Below are positions 9,175 to 18,040 of a DNA stretch of 64,000 nucleotides, one piece after another (position 1 is the stretch's first letter; every line of letters begins with the position of its first letter). The position numbers and the translations under genes are program-made. The notes under the pieces are model-generated. The model searched no databases, was not told the origin of the DNA, and saw nothing but the letters and a program-made list of their open reading frames with translations. The stretch comes from Levilinea sp. (GTDB lineage: Bacteria > Chloroflexota > Anaerolineae > Anaerolineales > Anaerolineaceae): the NCBI GenBank assembly GCA_029975215.1, contig JARKPO010000003.1, positions 1-64,000 of the forward strand, given 5' to 3'.

Positions 9175-9957
9175 TTACATCCGGCGCAGGCGCAGGACGT
9201 AATACACGCCCAGGGCCGCTCCACCCAACACCAGCACGCCGCCAATGATGGCCAACAGCGGGGAACGGCCTTGCGGCTCTTCCGTTTCCGCGGGCAGCAC
9301 CGCCGAGCTGGGCTGCGCACCAAAATCAAGGGTGGATTGATCCCCCGCGCGCAGATCAAGGGCGTAGTTCATTAAGGTGGTGGCGTTATAGCCTTCCGGC
9401 GGGGCCACGCTGACGTTGTATTTGCCTTCGGCGATGTCCTCAAAGCACAGGGGGTCTTCGCCCGCCGCGGTCACGCCCTCCAGGTTGGTTTCACCTTCCA
9501 GGTCGGTCACGCTGACCGCACCGCCAGCAATTTGGGCTTCTGCACCTGTGGGGATGCCGTCACCGTTGGTATCTTCAAACAGCAGGATGCAGATGCGGCC
9601 GTTGCCGTTGAAGGGGGTGGGGGTGGGCAGAATGGGGGTGGGGGTGGGGGACGGGCCGGGGGTAGGGGAGGCTTCCTGGATCACGCCCAGGAGCAATTTT
9701 TGCCCCGCGATCACATTGCAGTCTGCGCCCAGGTTGTTGAGCTCGCGAAGAGTTTCAATGGGCACGCCGGTGAGCAAATAGATGGTGGTGCAGCTGTCCC
9801 CCTCGCGCACGACGTAGAAAATGCGCCCGTCGGCGTCTGCAGTGGGGGTTTGGTAAAAAACTTGCGGGTTCGGGCTGGCAGCTACCGGTGCAAAAGTCAC
9901 CAACAACCCAACCAGCAGCATAGCCGTCACAACCAGGAAAAATCGTTTGGCGTTCAT
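9175..9957 (-). CDS. Secreted LysM-domain protein with a C-terminal membrane anchor
   Basis: This 260-residue surface protein has a signal peptide (residues 1-28) and one LysM module at about 46-92 (FYVVREGDS...VIAGQKLLLG). A Pro/Thr linker follows, then a domain resembling SdrD B-like or prealbumin-like repeats (about 115-215, with the DTNGDGIP calcium-like loop). A C-terminal transmembrane helix ends in RLRRM. LysM normally binds peptidoglycan, so it may bridge membrane and wall. It follows recN by 29 bp and ends at a strong terminator. No catalytic domain is visible. Confidence 0.8.
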   Translation of the reverse strand: MNAKRFFLVVTAMLLVGLLVTFAPVAASPNPQVFYQTPTADADGRIFYVVREGDSCTTIYLLTGVPIETLRELNNLGADCNVIAGQKLLLGVIQEASPTPGPSPTPTPILPTPTPFNGNGRICILLFEDTNGDGIPTGAEAQIAGGAVSVTDLEGETNLEGVTAAGEDPLCFEDIAEGKYNVSVAPPEGYNATTLMNYALDLRAGDQSTLDFGAQPSSAVLPAETEEPQGRSPLLAIIGGVLVLGGAALGVYYVLRLRRM

Positions 9958-9986
9958 CAGCGGAAATTATAGCACAGAGTCAAGGG

Positions 9987-11741
9987 TTAACCGCGGGGCG
10001 ACGCCGCCCCGCTGATTTCACGGGTGCGGAGGCGGGCAAAGCGCAGGGCCTCTTCCGCAGCGCTGCGGTTGGCGGCGCTGACCCCACCCAGCATCAAAGC
10101 CAGTTCATCCAGGCGCGCATCGCCCTCCAGCTTTTGCACTTCGGTGTGAGTGCGGCCGTCTTCCACCAGTTTGCGCACATTGTAGTGTTGGTCGCCAAAG
10201 GCCGCCAACTGGGGCAGATGGGTCACGCACAGCACCTGATGCTGGCGAGCCAAAGTCCAGAGTTTTTCGCCCACCACGGTGCCCACCCGCCCGCCAATGC
10301 CCTGGTCAATTTCATCAAACACCAGGGTGGGGATGGCGTCGGCGCGGGCCAGGACGTTTTTGAGAGCCAGCATCAGCCGTGAGGTTTCGCCGCCGGAAGC
10401 GATCTTCACCAGGGGCTTAAAACCTTCGCCGGGGTTGGGGGCGATCAAAAATTCCACCTGGTCGAAGCCGTTTTCATCAAAGGCCGCGCGCTGCCCCTCG
10501 CCCACGGGCAGCCCTTGGGGGTCTGGGCGCAGTTCCATACCCACCTGAAAGCGCGCCCCCGGCATGCTGAGATCCACCAGTTCGCCTTCCACACCTTTGG
10601 CCAGCCGCTCGGCCGCCGCCCGGCGCGCCTTGGAAAGCGCAATCCCCAGGCGGGCCAGCTGCTGGAGACCTTCACTTTCGGCTTTTTCCAGGGCTTCAAT
10701 GCGCTCGGTGGCGTTGGCAATCTGCTCCAATTGGGCGCGGGCCTCGGCCCCAAAGGCTAAAACGGCCTCCAGGCTGCCGCCGTACTTTCGTTTGAGCTGC
10801 ACCAGCAGGTTGACGCGCTCTTCCACCTGTTCCAGGCGGCGCGGATTAAATTCTAACCCATCCAGATACAGCTGCAATTCGCGGCTGATGTCGCTGAGCT
10901 GTTCGGCCAAACCTTCAACAGTCTGATACAGCTCGGTTTGGGTGGGGTCAATGCGGCTGAGCGAACTGAGGGAATGTACCACCTTGCCCATCAGCTCCGA
11001 AAGGGCCGGTGCCTCGGGGCCGCCGTCTTCCAGCACAGCCAGCGATTTGCGCGCCAGATCGGCCAGGCTTTCGGCGTTGGCCAGGCGGTCGCGCTCCTTG
11101 CGGATCTCGTCCTCTTCGCCAGGGCGCAGGTGGGCGCTTTCGATCTCATCCACCTGAAAGGCGAGCATCTCCTGGCGGCGGGCGGCGTCTTTTTCCAACT
11201 GACGCAGAGAAGCCAATTCGCGCCGCACCTGCATCAGGCTGTGATAGGCCTGACGGTAGGCGGCCGCTTCGCGCTCCACCGCGGCAAAACGGTCCAAAAG
11301 GCCCAGGTGCTCGCGCACATTCAGCAAGGACAGGTGTTCAGATTGGCCGTGAATATCCACCAAAAAGGCGCCCAATTCGCGCAGCAGGGCCACAGGGACG
11401 CTGCGCCCGTTGACGCGCGCCACGCTGCGCCCCTCGCGGCGCAGTTCCCGCCCCAGAGTGATGTAATGCGGGTCGTCCAACAGGTCTTCGCGCTCCAAAA
11501 CGGCGTTCACAGCGGCGCGGTTGGTTTCGGGCAGTTCGAAGGTGGCTTCCACCAGGGCGCGCTCGGCCCCGCTGCGGATGGCGGCGGCGTCCGTGCGTCC
11601 GCCCACAATGGCCTCCAGCGCGTCCAGGAGGATGGACTTACCCGCGCCGGTTTCACCGGTGAAAGCAATCAGGCCGGGGGTAAATTCCAGCGTCAGACGC
11701 TGAATGATGGCAAAATTTTCAATGCGGAGTTCCGTTAACAT
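9987..11741 (-). CDS. recN: DNA repair protein RecN
   Basis: This SMC-like ATPase acts in double-strand break repair. Of its 584 residues, the N-terminal head has the P-loop GETGAGKSILLDAL near residue 30. The middle is a predicted coiled coil. The C-terminal head carries the ABC-type SGGETSRLMLALK signature and Walker B DEIDQGIGGRVG. Length is slightly above the usual 550-570. It is preceded on the same strand by nadK and the B-box gene, and a recN-nadK neighbourhood is common in bacteria. Confidence 0.95.
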   Translation of the reverse strand: MLTELRIENFAIIQRLTLEFTPGLIAFTGETGAGKSILLDALEAIVGGRTDAAAIRSGAERALVEATFELPETNRAAVNAVLEREDLLDDPHYITLGRELRREGRSVARVNGRSVPVALLRELGAFLVDIHGQSEHLSLLNVREHLGLLDRFAAVEREAAAYRQAYHSLMQVRRELASLRQLEKDAARRQEMLAFQVDEIESAHLRPGEEDEIRKERDRLANAESLADLARKSLAVLEDGGPEAPALSELMGKVVHSLSSLSRIDPTQTELYQTVEGLAEQLSDISRELQLYLDGLEFNPRRLEQVEERVNLLVQLKRKYGGSLEAVLAFGAEARAQLEQIANATERIEALEKAESEGLQQLARLGIALSKARRAAAERLAKGVEGELVDLSMPGARFQVGMELRPDPQGLPVGEGQRAAFDENGFDQVEFLIAPNPGEGFKPLVKIASGGETSRLMLALKNVLARADAIPTLVFDEIDQGIGGRVGTVVGEKLWTLARQHQVLCVTHLPQLAAFGDQHYNVRKLVEDGRTHTEVQKLEGDARLDELALMLGGVSAANRSAAEEALRFARLRTREISGAASPRG

Positions 11742-11782
11742 ACTGTCGTCTTATGCTCCGGCTGCCCAAAAAGCGGCAACCC

Positions 11783-12343
11783 TCAGCGAATTTGAATTCC
11801 GCTCAGGCGGTAATAGGCCGAGGAAGTCACCAGGAAAGTGTACAACACCTGCCAGAGAATAGGCAGGATTGAGTAGAAAGAAACTGCGCCCTGAGAGAGA
11901 GAAAAGAGCGAGCTGATCAGGGTCAGAACCAGCAGCGGCAGGCTGCCCACCGCGGCAGCCCCTGCCGTCAGGCGAAAGAGCATCCGGGAGCGGCGGCGCT
12001 TCACCGCCCAGCGCACCGCCTCAGCGATGATCACGCCCATAATGGGGGCGATGAAGATGGTGAAGAACTGCAAAATGGAGGCGATGTAGCTGCCGATGAG
12101 ACTGAGCACCAGCGGCAGGACAATGGCCCACAGATAATCGAGATTCTTGGCGGTTTCAAAGACTTTCTGCTGGCCGCTGACGCACTCCTTGCAGCGGTAA
12201 CCGGTGGGGGTGAGCACCGCGCACTGGTTGCACATGGGGCGCTCACAGCGGTTGCAGCGCAGATAGGTTTCGCGGTCTGGATGTTTATAGCACACCTGAG
12301 CCTGGACTTCGGCGGGGGTGGACACAGGGGTCTGTTCGGTCAT
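11783..12343 (-). CDS. B-box-type zinc-finger membrane protein
   Basis: This 186-residue protein has an N-terminal zinc-binding module at about residues 18-53. Its Cys/His pattern includes CYKHPD, CNRCERPMCNQC and CKEC, which resembles a B-box finger. Three to four hydrophobic segments (about 68-180) follow. Similar finger-plus-membrane proteins are widespread in Chloroflexota and actinobacteria without an assigned function. Its ATG overlaps the nadK stop by the classic ATGA, so translation is probably coupled. Confidence 0.75.
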   Translation of the reverse strand: MTEQTPVSTPAEVQAQVCYKHPDRETYLRCNRCERPMCNQCAVLTPTGYRCKECVSGQQKVFETAKNLDYLWAIVLPLVLSLIGSYIASILQFFTIFIAPIMGVIIAEAVRWAVKRRRSRMLFRLTAGAAAVGSLPLLVLTLISSLFSLSQGAVSFYSILPILWQVLYTFLVTSSAYYRLSGIQIR

Positions 12344-13209
12344 ACGCCTCCACGGCTGGATGGGTTGCGTTCCATGTAACGCGTCAGGTTACGGTAAAAG
12401 TAGCTGGGGTCCTGAAAGCGCACAAACAACACCTGGCGGTCGCCCGCCGTGCAGCGCACCTCATCACCGTCCAACACCGGAACGGGCAAATGTCCGTCAA
12501 CGCTTAAGACCGCTTCGTGGCTGGTGAAGGTGCGGATGGAAATGCTGACCCCTTCTGGGAGGACAACGGCGCGGTCCACCGACAGGTGAGGGGCCACCGG
12601 AATGATGAGCAGGTTGCGCACTTCAGGAGGCAAAATCGGCCCGCCCGCCGCCAGGGCGTAAGCGGTGGAGCCGGTGGGGGTGGACACAATCAGGCCGTCG
12701 GCCACATAGGAGGCCATCTCATACCCGTCCACGAAGGCCTGAAGCTGAATAGGGCGCACAAACTGGCCGCGGGACACGACCACATCGTTCAGGGCGTCCC
12801 AATGGGACAGAAGCTCGCCCGCGCGCCAGTGTTCGCAGCGCAGCATCATGCGCTGTTCCAGACGGTAGCGGCCTTCCAGCAGGAGGGGCAGCTGTTCGCG
12901 CCACCCATCGCGTGGAATTTCGCTGAGAAAACCAAAATGACCAGCGTTGATCCCCAAAATGGGCAGCCCCATGCCCGCGCAAAATCGCCCGGCGCGCAGC
13001 ATGGTTCCGTCCCCGCCGATGGCAATGAGCACATCATGACTGCCCGGAGACAGACGGCAGCGCAAATCGGGGTCATATAAAGAAGCGCACTCCAAAACCT
13101 CGGCCCCGCATTCGCGCAGAAAAACAGCCACCGCCCGCGCTTCTTCGGCAGCTTCGGGCAAGTTGGGGTGGTAGGCAACAGCAATGCGTTGAATCGGGGC
13201 GGCGTTCAT
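12340..13209 (-). CDS. nadK: NAD kinase
   Basis: This enzyme phosphorylates NAD to NADP. The 289-residue chain has the diagnostic IGGDGTMLRA loop, LNDVVVSRG, and the GLIVSTPTGSTAYALAAGGP block. I start at ATG 13209 (MNAAPIQRIAV) rather than the TTG two codons upstream. A TATAAT at 13221-13226 on the minus strand lies only 11 nt before this ATG. The message would then have almost no leader and no Shine-Dalgarno. Confidence 0.95.
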   Translation of the reverse strand: MNAAPIQRIAVAYHPNLPEAAEEARAVAVFLRECGAEVLECASLYDPDLRCRLSPGSHDVLIAIGGDGTMLRAGRFCAGMGLPILGINAGHFGFLSEIPRDGWREQLPLLLEGRYRLEQRMMLRCEHWRAGELLSHWDALNDVVVSRGQFVRPIQLQAFVDGYEMASYVADGLIVSTPTGSTAYALAAGGPILPPEVRNLLIIPVAPHLSVDRAVVLPEGVSISIRTFTSHEAVLSVDGHLPVPVLDGDEVRCTAGDRQVLFVRFQDPSYFYRNLTRYMERNPSSRGGV

Positions 13210-13220
13210 AAGCAATTCGT

Positions 13221-13226
13221 ATTATA
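13221..13226 (-). promoter_or_regulatory. -10 element for nadK
   Basis: A perfect TATAAT on the minus strand lies 11 nt before the nadK ATG. No good -35 match is seen at 16-18 bp. The geometry implies a near-leaderless message. Confidence 0.5.
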
Positions 13227-13246
13227 TCAAACCCCATACCCGCGCG

Positions 13247-13276
13247 TTGCGCAAAGGGGGGGCATCATAGTACAAT
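13247..13276 (+). promoter_or_regulatory. Candidate lpdA promoter
   Basis: TTGCGC (13247-13252) and TACAAT (13271-13276) are separated by 18 bp. The leader to the lpdA ATG would be about 80 nt. It diverges from the nadK promoter. Confidence 0.5.
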
Positions 13277-13362
13277 CAATGAAAAGTTGCATCCAAAACA
13301 AGCGCACGGCCCGCCCCTCCAGCAGCCATGCGCCCGCATTTGACGGCAAAGGAAGAGGTGTC

Positions 13363-14769
13363 ATGAGCGAAGAACACAATTACGATGTGGTGGTCATCGG
13401 CGCCGGCCCAGGTGGGTATGTGTGCGCCATTCGCGCCGCGCAGTTGGGATTGAAAACGGCCATTGTGGATAAACAGTGGCTGGGCGGGGTGTGTTTAAAC
13501 GTAGGCTGCATCCCTTCCAAAGCCCTGCTCAAAAACGCAGAACTGGCTCATACCCTGCGGGAACGCGGCAAAGAGTTCGGCTTTTCGTTTGAAAATTTGC
13601 AGTTGGATTACAGCGCAGCGGTCAAGCGCAGCCGCCAGGTTTCAGATCGGCTGACGCGCGGCGTGGGCTTCTTAATGAAAAAGAATAAAGTGGATGTGCT
13701 CATGGGCACGGCGGTTTTGACCGGCAAGGACAGCCTGACGGTGACCGACTCCGAAGGCAAAACCCAGACCCTGAAAGCCAAAAACATCGTCTTAGCCACG
13801 GGGGCTTATTCGGCCAATATCCCCGGCGTGCAGGTGGACGGTGAACGCATCCTCAGCTACACCGAAGCCATCCTGCAGACCACCCGCCCTGAAAAAGTTG
13901 TTGTCATCGGCGCGGGGGCCATCGGCGTGGAGTTCAGCACCATTTGGAACAGCTACGGCACCCAGGTGACCATTGTGGAAATGCTGCCGCGCATCCTGCC
14001 TTTGGAAGATGAAGAGATCAGCCGCGAACTGGCCAAGCAGTATTCCAAACGCGGCATTCAGCTGCTGACCGAGCACAAAGTGCTTTCGGTGGAAAAGAAC
14101 GATCACGGCGTGGTGGTCAAAGTCAGCGGCCCCGACGGCGAAAAGACCCTGGAGGCGGATCAGGCCCTGGTGGCGATCGGCTTTAAGCCCAACAGCGCGA
14201 ATTTGGGGTTGGAAAGCGCCGGGGTGGAGCTGACCGAGCGCGGGTTTGTAAAAGTGGACGAACGCATGGCTACCAATGTGCCGGGGATCTGGGCCATTGG
14301 GGATGTGACCGGCAAGCTGCTGCTGGCACATGTGGCTTCGGCCCAGGCGATGGTGTGCGCCGAAAGCATCGCCGGGGTGGAAACCGTGGCCCTGGATTAC
14401 ACCATGATGCCGCGGGCTACCTTCTGCCAGCCCCAGGTGGCGTCCTTCGGCCTCACCGAAGCTCAGGCGCGGGAAAAAGGTTTTGAGATCAAGGTGGGGC
14501 GCTTCAACTTCCAGGCCAACGGCAAGGCTCTGGGGCTGGGCGATTACGCCGGTTTTGTCAAGGTGATCGTGGACGCGCGCTACGGTGAAATTTTGGGCGC
14601 GCACCTGATCGGCCCGGAAGTTTCAGAGCTGCTGCCAGAGCTGACTCTGGCCCAGCGCATGGAGTTGACCCCCGCGGAAATCGGCCGCAATGTGCACACC
14701 CACCCCACCCTCAGCGAGGTGCTCATGGAAGCCGCGCACGACGCAATGGGACACCCCATTCACATGTAA
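13363..14769 (+). CDS. lpdA: Dihydrolipoyl dehydrogenase
   Basis: This FAD-dependent E3 enzyme reoxidises dihydrolipoamide with NAD. The 468-residue chain shows the FAD-binding GAGPGGYVCAIRAAQLG, the redox disulfide in CLNVGCIPSK, the NAD-binding GAGAIGVEFS and the C-terminal HTHPTLSE with the catalytic His-Glu pair. I start at the ATG at 13363, preceded by GGAAGAGG, although the frame is open further upstream. No E1 or E2 genes are adjacent. Its partner could be any 2-oxoacid dehydrogenase or the glycine cleavage system. Confidence 0.93.
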   Translation: MSEEHNYDVVVIGAGPGGYVCAIRAAQLGLKTAIVDKQWLGGVCLNVGCIPSKALLKNAELAHTLRERGKEFGFSFENLQLDYSAAVKRSRQVSDRLTRGVGFLMKKNKVDVLMGTAVLTGKDSLTVTDSEGKTQTLKAKNIVLATGAYSANIPGVQVDGERILSYTEAILQTTRPEKVVVIGAGAIGVEFSTIWNSYGTQVTIVEMLPRILPLEDEEISRELAKQYSKRGIQLLTEHKVLSVEKNDHGVVVKVSGPDGEKTLEADQALVAIGFKPNSANLGLESAGVELTERGFVKVDERMATNVPGIWAIGDVTGKLLLAHVASAQAMVCAESIAGVETVALDYTMMPRATFCQPQVASFGLTEAQAREKGFEIKVGRFNFQANGKALGLGDYAGFVKVIVDARYGEILGAHLIGPEVSELLPELTLAQRMELTPAEIGRNVHTHPTLSEVLMEAAHDAMGHPIHM

Positions 14770-14795
14770 ACTGCGCAGACGGTGAACAATCAGGC

Positions 14796-14829
14796 AGGCC
14801 GCTCTCACGAACTGTGAGGGCGGCCTTTT
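14796..14829 (+). terminator. Rho-independent terminator after lpdA
   Basis: AGGCCGCTCTCAC pairs with GTGAGGGCGGCCT around a 5-nt loop with one mismatch, and TTTT follows. The hairpin may also serve the convergent lipoprotein gene. Confidence 0.85.
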
Positions 14830-14856
14830 GAATAGATGCAAGAAAAAAGAAGGGTT

Positions 14857-15273
14857 TTAGGGTTCGACCTGGATGGAAACGATCAGCTGGCCAAACCCTT
14901 CGGCGGCGCGGGTTTCCAACTGCCACGAGGCGGCATAGGAACCGGCCTCCATGGGTGCGGTCATGGGGATGGAAAGCTCCACCTCTTCCCCTGGCTGAAC
15001 TTTGGGAACCGGCTGGTTGGCATCGGTCATGGCGTCGCCTTGCACCAGGGTCAGACGGTAGCCGTCCCAGGGGCAGGTGCCGTCGTTCTTCACCCGCCAG
15101 GTTTTCACAAACCTTTCGCCGGGCTTGAGCACGGTGTTATCCGGAATGGTGACGTCCGCGATGTATTCCATGCTGGCGGTGCAATCCGTCGATGCCGCAT
15201 CGCTCGTACCGCCGCAAGCGGCCAGGAGGAAAACGGCGAGACACGCAAAAATCAGGGCTGTCCATGTACGCAT
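14857..15273 (-). CDS. Lipoprotein with an NBR1-type Ig-like domain
   Basis: This small secreted lipoprotein of 138 residues has a signal peptide with lipobox LAAC (Cys20). One Ig-like domain of the 'next to BRCA1' type follows, recognisable by IPDNTVLKPGERFVKTWRVK and NDGTCPWDGYRL. These domains recur in Chloroflexota surface proteins and probably mediate binding. I start at ATG 15273 because it gives an intact signal peptide. It is alone on the minus strand, convergent with lpdA. Confidence 0.8.
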   Translation of the reverse strand: MRTWTALIFACLAVFLLAACGGTSDAASTDCTASMEYIADVTIPDNTVLKPGERFVKTWRVKNDGTCPWDGYRLTLVQGDAMTDANQPVPKVQPGEEVELSIPMTAPMEAGSYAASWQLETRAAEGFGQLIVSIQVEP

Positions 15274-15430
15274 GCTACGCTCCTGCCGTCTGGGGAACCT
15301 TCCAGCGGCGCTGCCCTTGAGTATAATCCAAACAGGAACAGATGGGCAGTCCACGCCGATGGACGGAACACCCTTACTCCGCGATTTCTATCTTCAAATT
15401 GCGCAGAGGATGCAGATCTTGATAATCCCC

Positions 15431-15468
15431 ACAAGGGGGGTAAAGTACCCCCCACGGGGGGGTATAAT
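15431..15468. promoter_or_regulatory. C/G-run palindrome next to a TATAAT, upstream of pepF
   Basis: GGGGGGTA and TACCCCCC form an inverted repeat with a 3-nt centre at 15435-15453. A second G-run follows immediately, then TATAAT at 15463-15468 and the pepF start 40 bp later. The runs allow several alternative hairpins. This could be an operator over the -35 position or a G-rich structural element. No canonical -35 is seen. Confidence 0.5.
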
Positions 15469-15507
15469 CATCCTATTGATTCACCCTTATTCCCCGCGGG
15501 AGGACGC

Positions 15508-17286
15508 ATGAATCCAACCCCTTACACCCAAACTGGCTGGAGTTTGGCCGATCTTTTTTCCGCCCCGGACGGCGCAGACCTGGAAGCCGCTTTTATCACC
15601 CTGGAAACGCAAATGCAGGCCTTTGAGGCCGTACGCGAACAGCTGCGCAGCGACCTGCCTGTGGCAGAATTCTTAGGATACGTGCAGCAATTGGAAACCA
15701 TCACGCTGGGGATGCACCGCCTGAATTACTACCCCAACCTGCGCTTTGCCGAAAATACCCAGGATCAAAACGCGCTGACCCTCATGGCGCGCGTGGAGCA
15801 GTTTACCGCCGAGCTGGCTAACCGCAGCCTGTTCTTTGAGCTGTGGTGGAAGTCCCTGCCAGAAGAGGAGGCAGAACGTCTGATGAGCGCAGCCGGCGAC
15901 CGGCGCTACTGGCTGGAAAGCCTGCGCATGTTCCGCCCCCACACGCTCAGCGAGGCAGAAGAAAAGATCATCAACCTCAAAAACGTGACCGGCGCCAGCG
16001 CGCTGAACACCCTGTACGACACCCTCACCAACCGCTACACCTTCCATGTGACCGTGGACGGCAGTCCGCGCGAGATGACCCGCGGCGAACTGATGTCTCT
16101 GGTGCGCCAGGCCAACCCCGATCTGCGCGCTCAGGCCTATCAGGAGCTGTACCGTGTCTACGGGCAGGACGGCCCCATCCTGGGGCAGATTTACCAAACC
16201 CTGGTGCGCGACTGGCGCAATGAACAGGTGCAGCTGCGCAAATTCCCCTCGCCCATCGCCGCCCGCAACCTGGCCAATGACATTCCTGATGCGGTGGTGG
16301 ACACTCTGCTGAACGTTACCCGCCAAAATACAGGGCTGTTCCAGCGTTTCTTCCGCCTGAAAGCGCGCCTGCTGGGCATGGAGCGGCTGCGGCGCTACGA
16401 CATCTACGCGCCAGTGGTGCAGTCCGATAAAACTTACGCCTTCCCCCAGGCGGCTGAAATGGTGCTCACCTCCTTTCGCGAATTTGACCCGCAGTTCGCC
16501 CAACTGGCCGAGCGCGTCTTTGCCGAAAATCACCTGGACAGTCAGGTGCGCAAGGGCAAGCGCGGCGGCGCATTCTGCGCCACGGCTGCGCCCACGCTGA
16601 CGCCCTGGGTGCTGGTGAATTATCAGGGGCGGGCGGATGACGTGGCCACCCTGGCGCATGAGCTGGGCCATGCCATTCATTCCATGCTGGCCAGCCATCA
16701 CAGTGTGTTCACTGCGCATGCCTGCCTGCCGCTGGCCGAAACCGCCTCCACCTTTGGCGAAATGATGTTGGTGGACCGCCTGCTGAGCAGCGAGGACAAC
16801 CAGAACGTGCGCCGCGATCTGCTCTTCCGGCAGATGGACGATGCCTACGCCACCATTCAGCGCCAGGCCTTCTTCGCCCTGTTTGAACGTCAGGCGCACA
16901 GCCTGATCCAGGAAGGGGCTTCGGTGGATGCGCTGGCTGAGGCGTATTTGCAGAATTTGCGCGAGCAGTTCGGCGAGGCGGTGGAGGTGGCGGATGAGTT
17001 CCGCTGGGAATGGGTCTCCATCCCGCACATCTACAATGTGCCCTTCTACGTGTACGCTTACAGCTTTGGGCAGTTGCTGGTGCTGTCGCTCTATCAGCAG
17101 TTCCAGCAGGAAGGCCAATCCTTTAAACCGCGCTACCGCCGCATTTTGGAAGCAGGCGGCTCGGTGGCGCCGGTGAAACTGTTGGCCGAAGCCGGTATGG
17201 ATATCTACGCCGAGTCCTTCTGGCAGGGCGGCTACGCGGTGCTCAGCCGCACCCTGGATCAGTTGGAGGCGCTGGACGCAGCTTAA
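15508..17286 (+). CDS. M3 family oligoendopeptidase F-like metallopeptidase
   Basis: This cytosolic zinc peptidase probably degrades oligopeptides. The 592-residue chain contains the zinc motif HELGHAIHSM, preceded by ARADDVATLA-like sequence, and the downstream ETASTFGEMM helix with the third ligand. Length is typical for PepF. Start is at the ATG at 15508 with an upstream GGGAGGA; the frame stays open well upstream, but that part does not look like the family. The deoxynucleoside kinase follows after 76 bp. Confidence 0.92.
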   Translation: MNPTPYTQTGWSLADLFSAPDGADLEAAFITLETQMQAFEAVREQLRSDLPVAEFLGYVQQLETITLGMHRLNYYPNLRFAENTQDQNALTLMARVEQFTAELANRSLFFELWWKSLPEEEAERLMSAAGDRRYWLESLRMFRPHTLSEAEEKIINLKNVTGASALNTLYDTLTNRYTFHVTVDGSPREMTRGELMSLVRQANPDLRAQAYQELYRVYGQDGPILGQIYQTLVRDWRNEQVQLRKFPSPIAARNLANDIPDAVVDTLLNVTRQNTGLFQRFFRLKARLLGMERLRRYDIYAPVVQSDKTYAFPQAAEMVLTSFREFDPQFAQLAERVFAENHLDSQVRKGKRGGAFCATAAPTLTPWVLVNYQGRADDVATLAHELGHAIHSMLASHHSVFTAHACLPLAETASTFGEMMLVDRLLSSEDNQNVRRDLLFRQMDDAYATIQRQAFFALFERQAHSLIQEGASVDALAEAYLQNLREQFGEAVEVADEFRWEWVSIPHIYNVPFYVYAYSFGQLLVLSLYQQFQQEGQSFKPRYRRILEAGGSVAPVKLLAEAGMDIYAESFWQGGYAVLSRTLDQLEALDAA

Positions 17287-17362
17287 ACGCACCGTCCTTT
17301 TTGTGGTATATTTCGACACAGCCGTGCGGCGCATTCCACCACGGGTTTTTTCAGGAGCGACC

Positions 17363-18013
17363 ATGTATTTTGCCATTGAGGGCGTCATCGGAGTTGGCAA
17401 GACCACCCTGGCTCGTTTACTGCAGCCCAGCCTGCAATCCAGCCTGCTGCTGGAGGTGTTTGAAGAAAACCCCTTCCTCAGCGATTTCTACAGCGACCGG
17501 GCACGTTACGCCTTTCAAACCCAAATTTTCTTCCTGCTCAGCCGCTATCATCAGCAGAATCAAAACGTACCGCGGCTGCTGGAAACCTCACCCCACCTGA
17601 TCAGCGATTACACCTTTGAGAAAGATGAGCTGTTTGCGCGCATCAATCTCAAAGGCGACGAACTGGACATGTATCACCGCGTGCACATGGCCCTGGCGGA
17701 AAAAATTCCCCCGCCCGATCTGGTGGTCTATCTGCGCGCCAGCACGGATGTGCTCATGGCGCGCATTGCCCAGCGCGACCGCCCCTACGAACGTACCATG
17801 GAGCGCAGCTACATCGCCGAATTAAACCAGGCCTACGATGAGTTTTTCCTGAACACCCCAGATCACCCTTCGCCTACCCTGGTGATTGAAGCAGGTGAGT
17901 TGGACTTTGTGCGCAGCCCCCAGGATCTGCACTGGGTGGAAAACCGCATCCGCCAAACGCTGCAGCTGCCGCCCTTCCAGCCAGAGCTGCCCTTGGAACA
18001 CCCCACCGCTTGA
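17363..18013 (+). CDS. Deoxynucleoside kinase
   Basis: This enzyme phosphorylates deoxynucleosides in salvage, most likely deoxyadenosine or deoxyguanosine. The 216-residue sequence has the P-loop EGVIGVGKTTLAR at residues 5-17, the ERS-type substrate region replaced by SDYTFEKD, and the LID-like RDRPYERTMERSY. Start is at ATG 17363 after AGGAG. The nucleotidyltransferase gene follows after 27 bp. Nucleoside specificity cannot be read from sequence. Confidence 0.88.
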   Translation: MYFAIEGVIGVGKTTLARLLQPSLQSSLLLEVFEENPFLSDFYSDRARYAFQTQIFFLLSRYHQQNQNVPRLLETSPHLISDYTFEKDELFARINLKGDELDMYHRVHMALAEKIPPPDLVVYLRASTDVLMARIAQRDRPYERTMERSYIAELNQAYDEFFLNTPDHPSPTLVIEAGELDFVRSPQDLHWVENRIRQTLQLPPFQPELPLEHPTA

Positions 18014-18040
18014 TTTTCCTGAGAATTTGAGGTAACCGTT

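Noticed and set aside
15673-17406. An open minus-strand frame of 577 codons
   Set aside because: It lies opposite pepF. The composition is that of an antisense shadow in GC-rich DNA.
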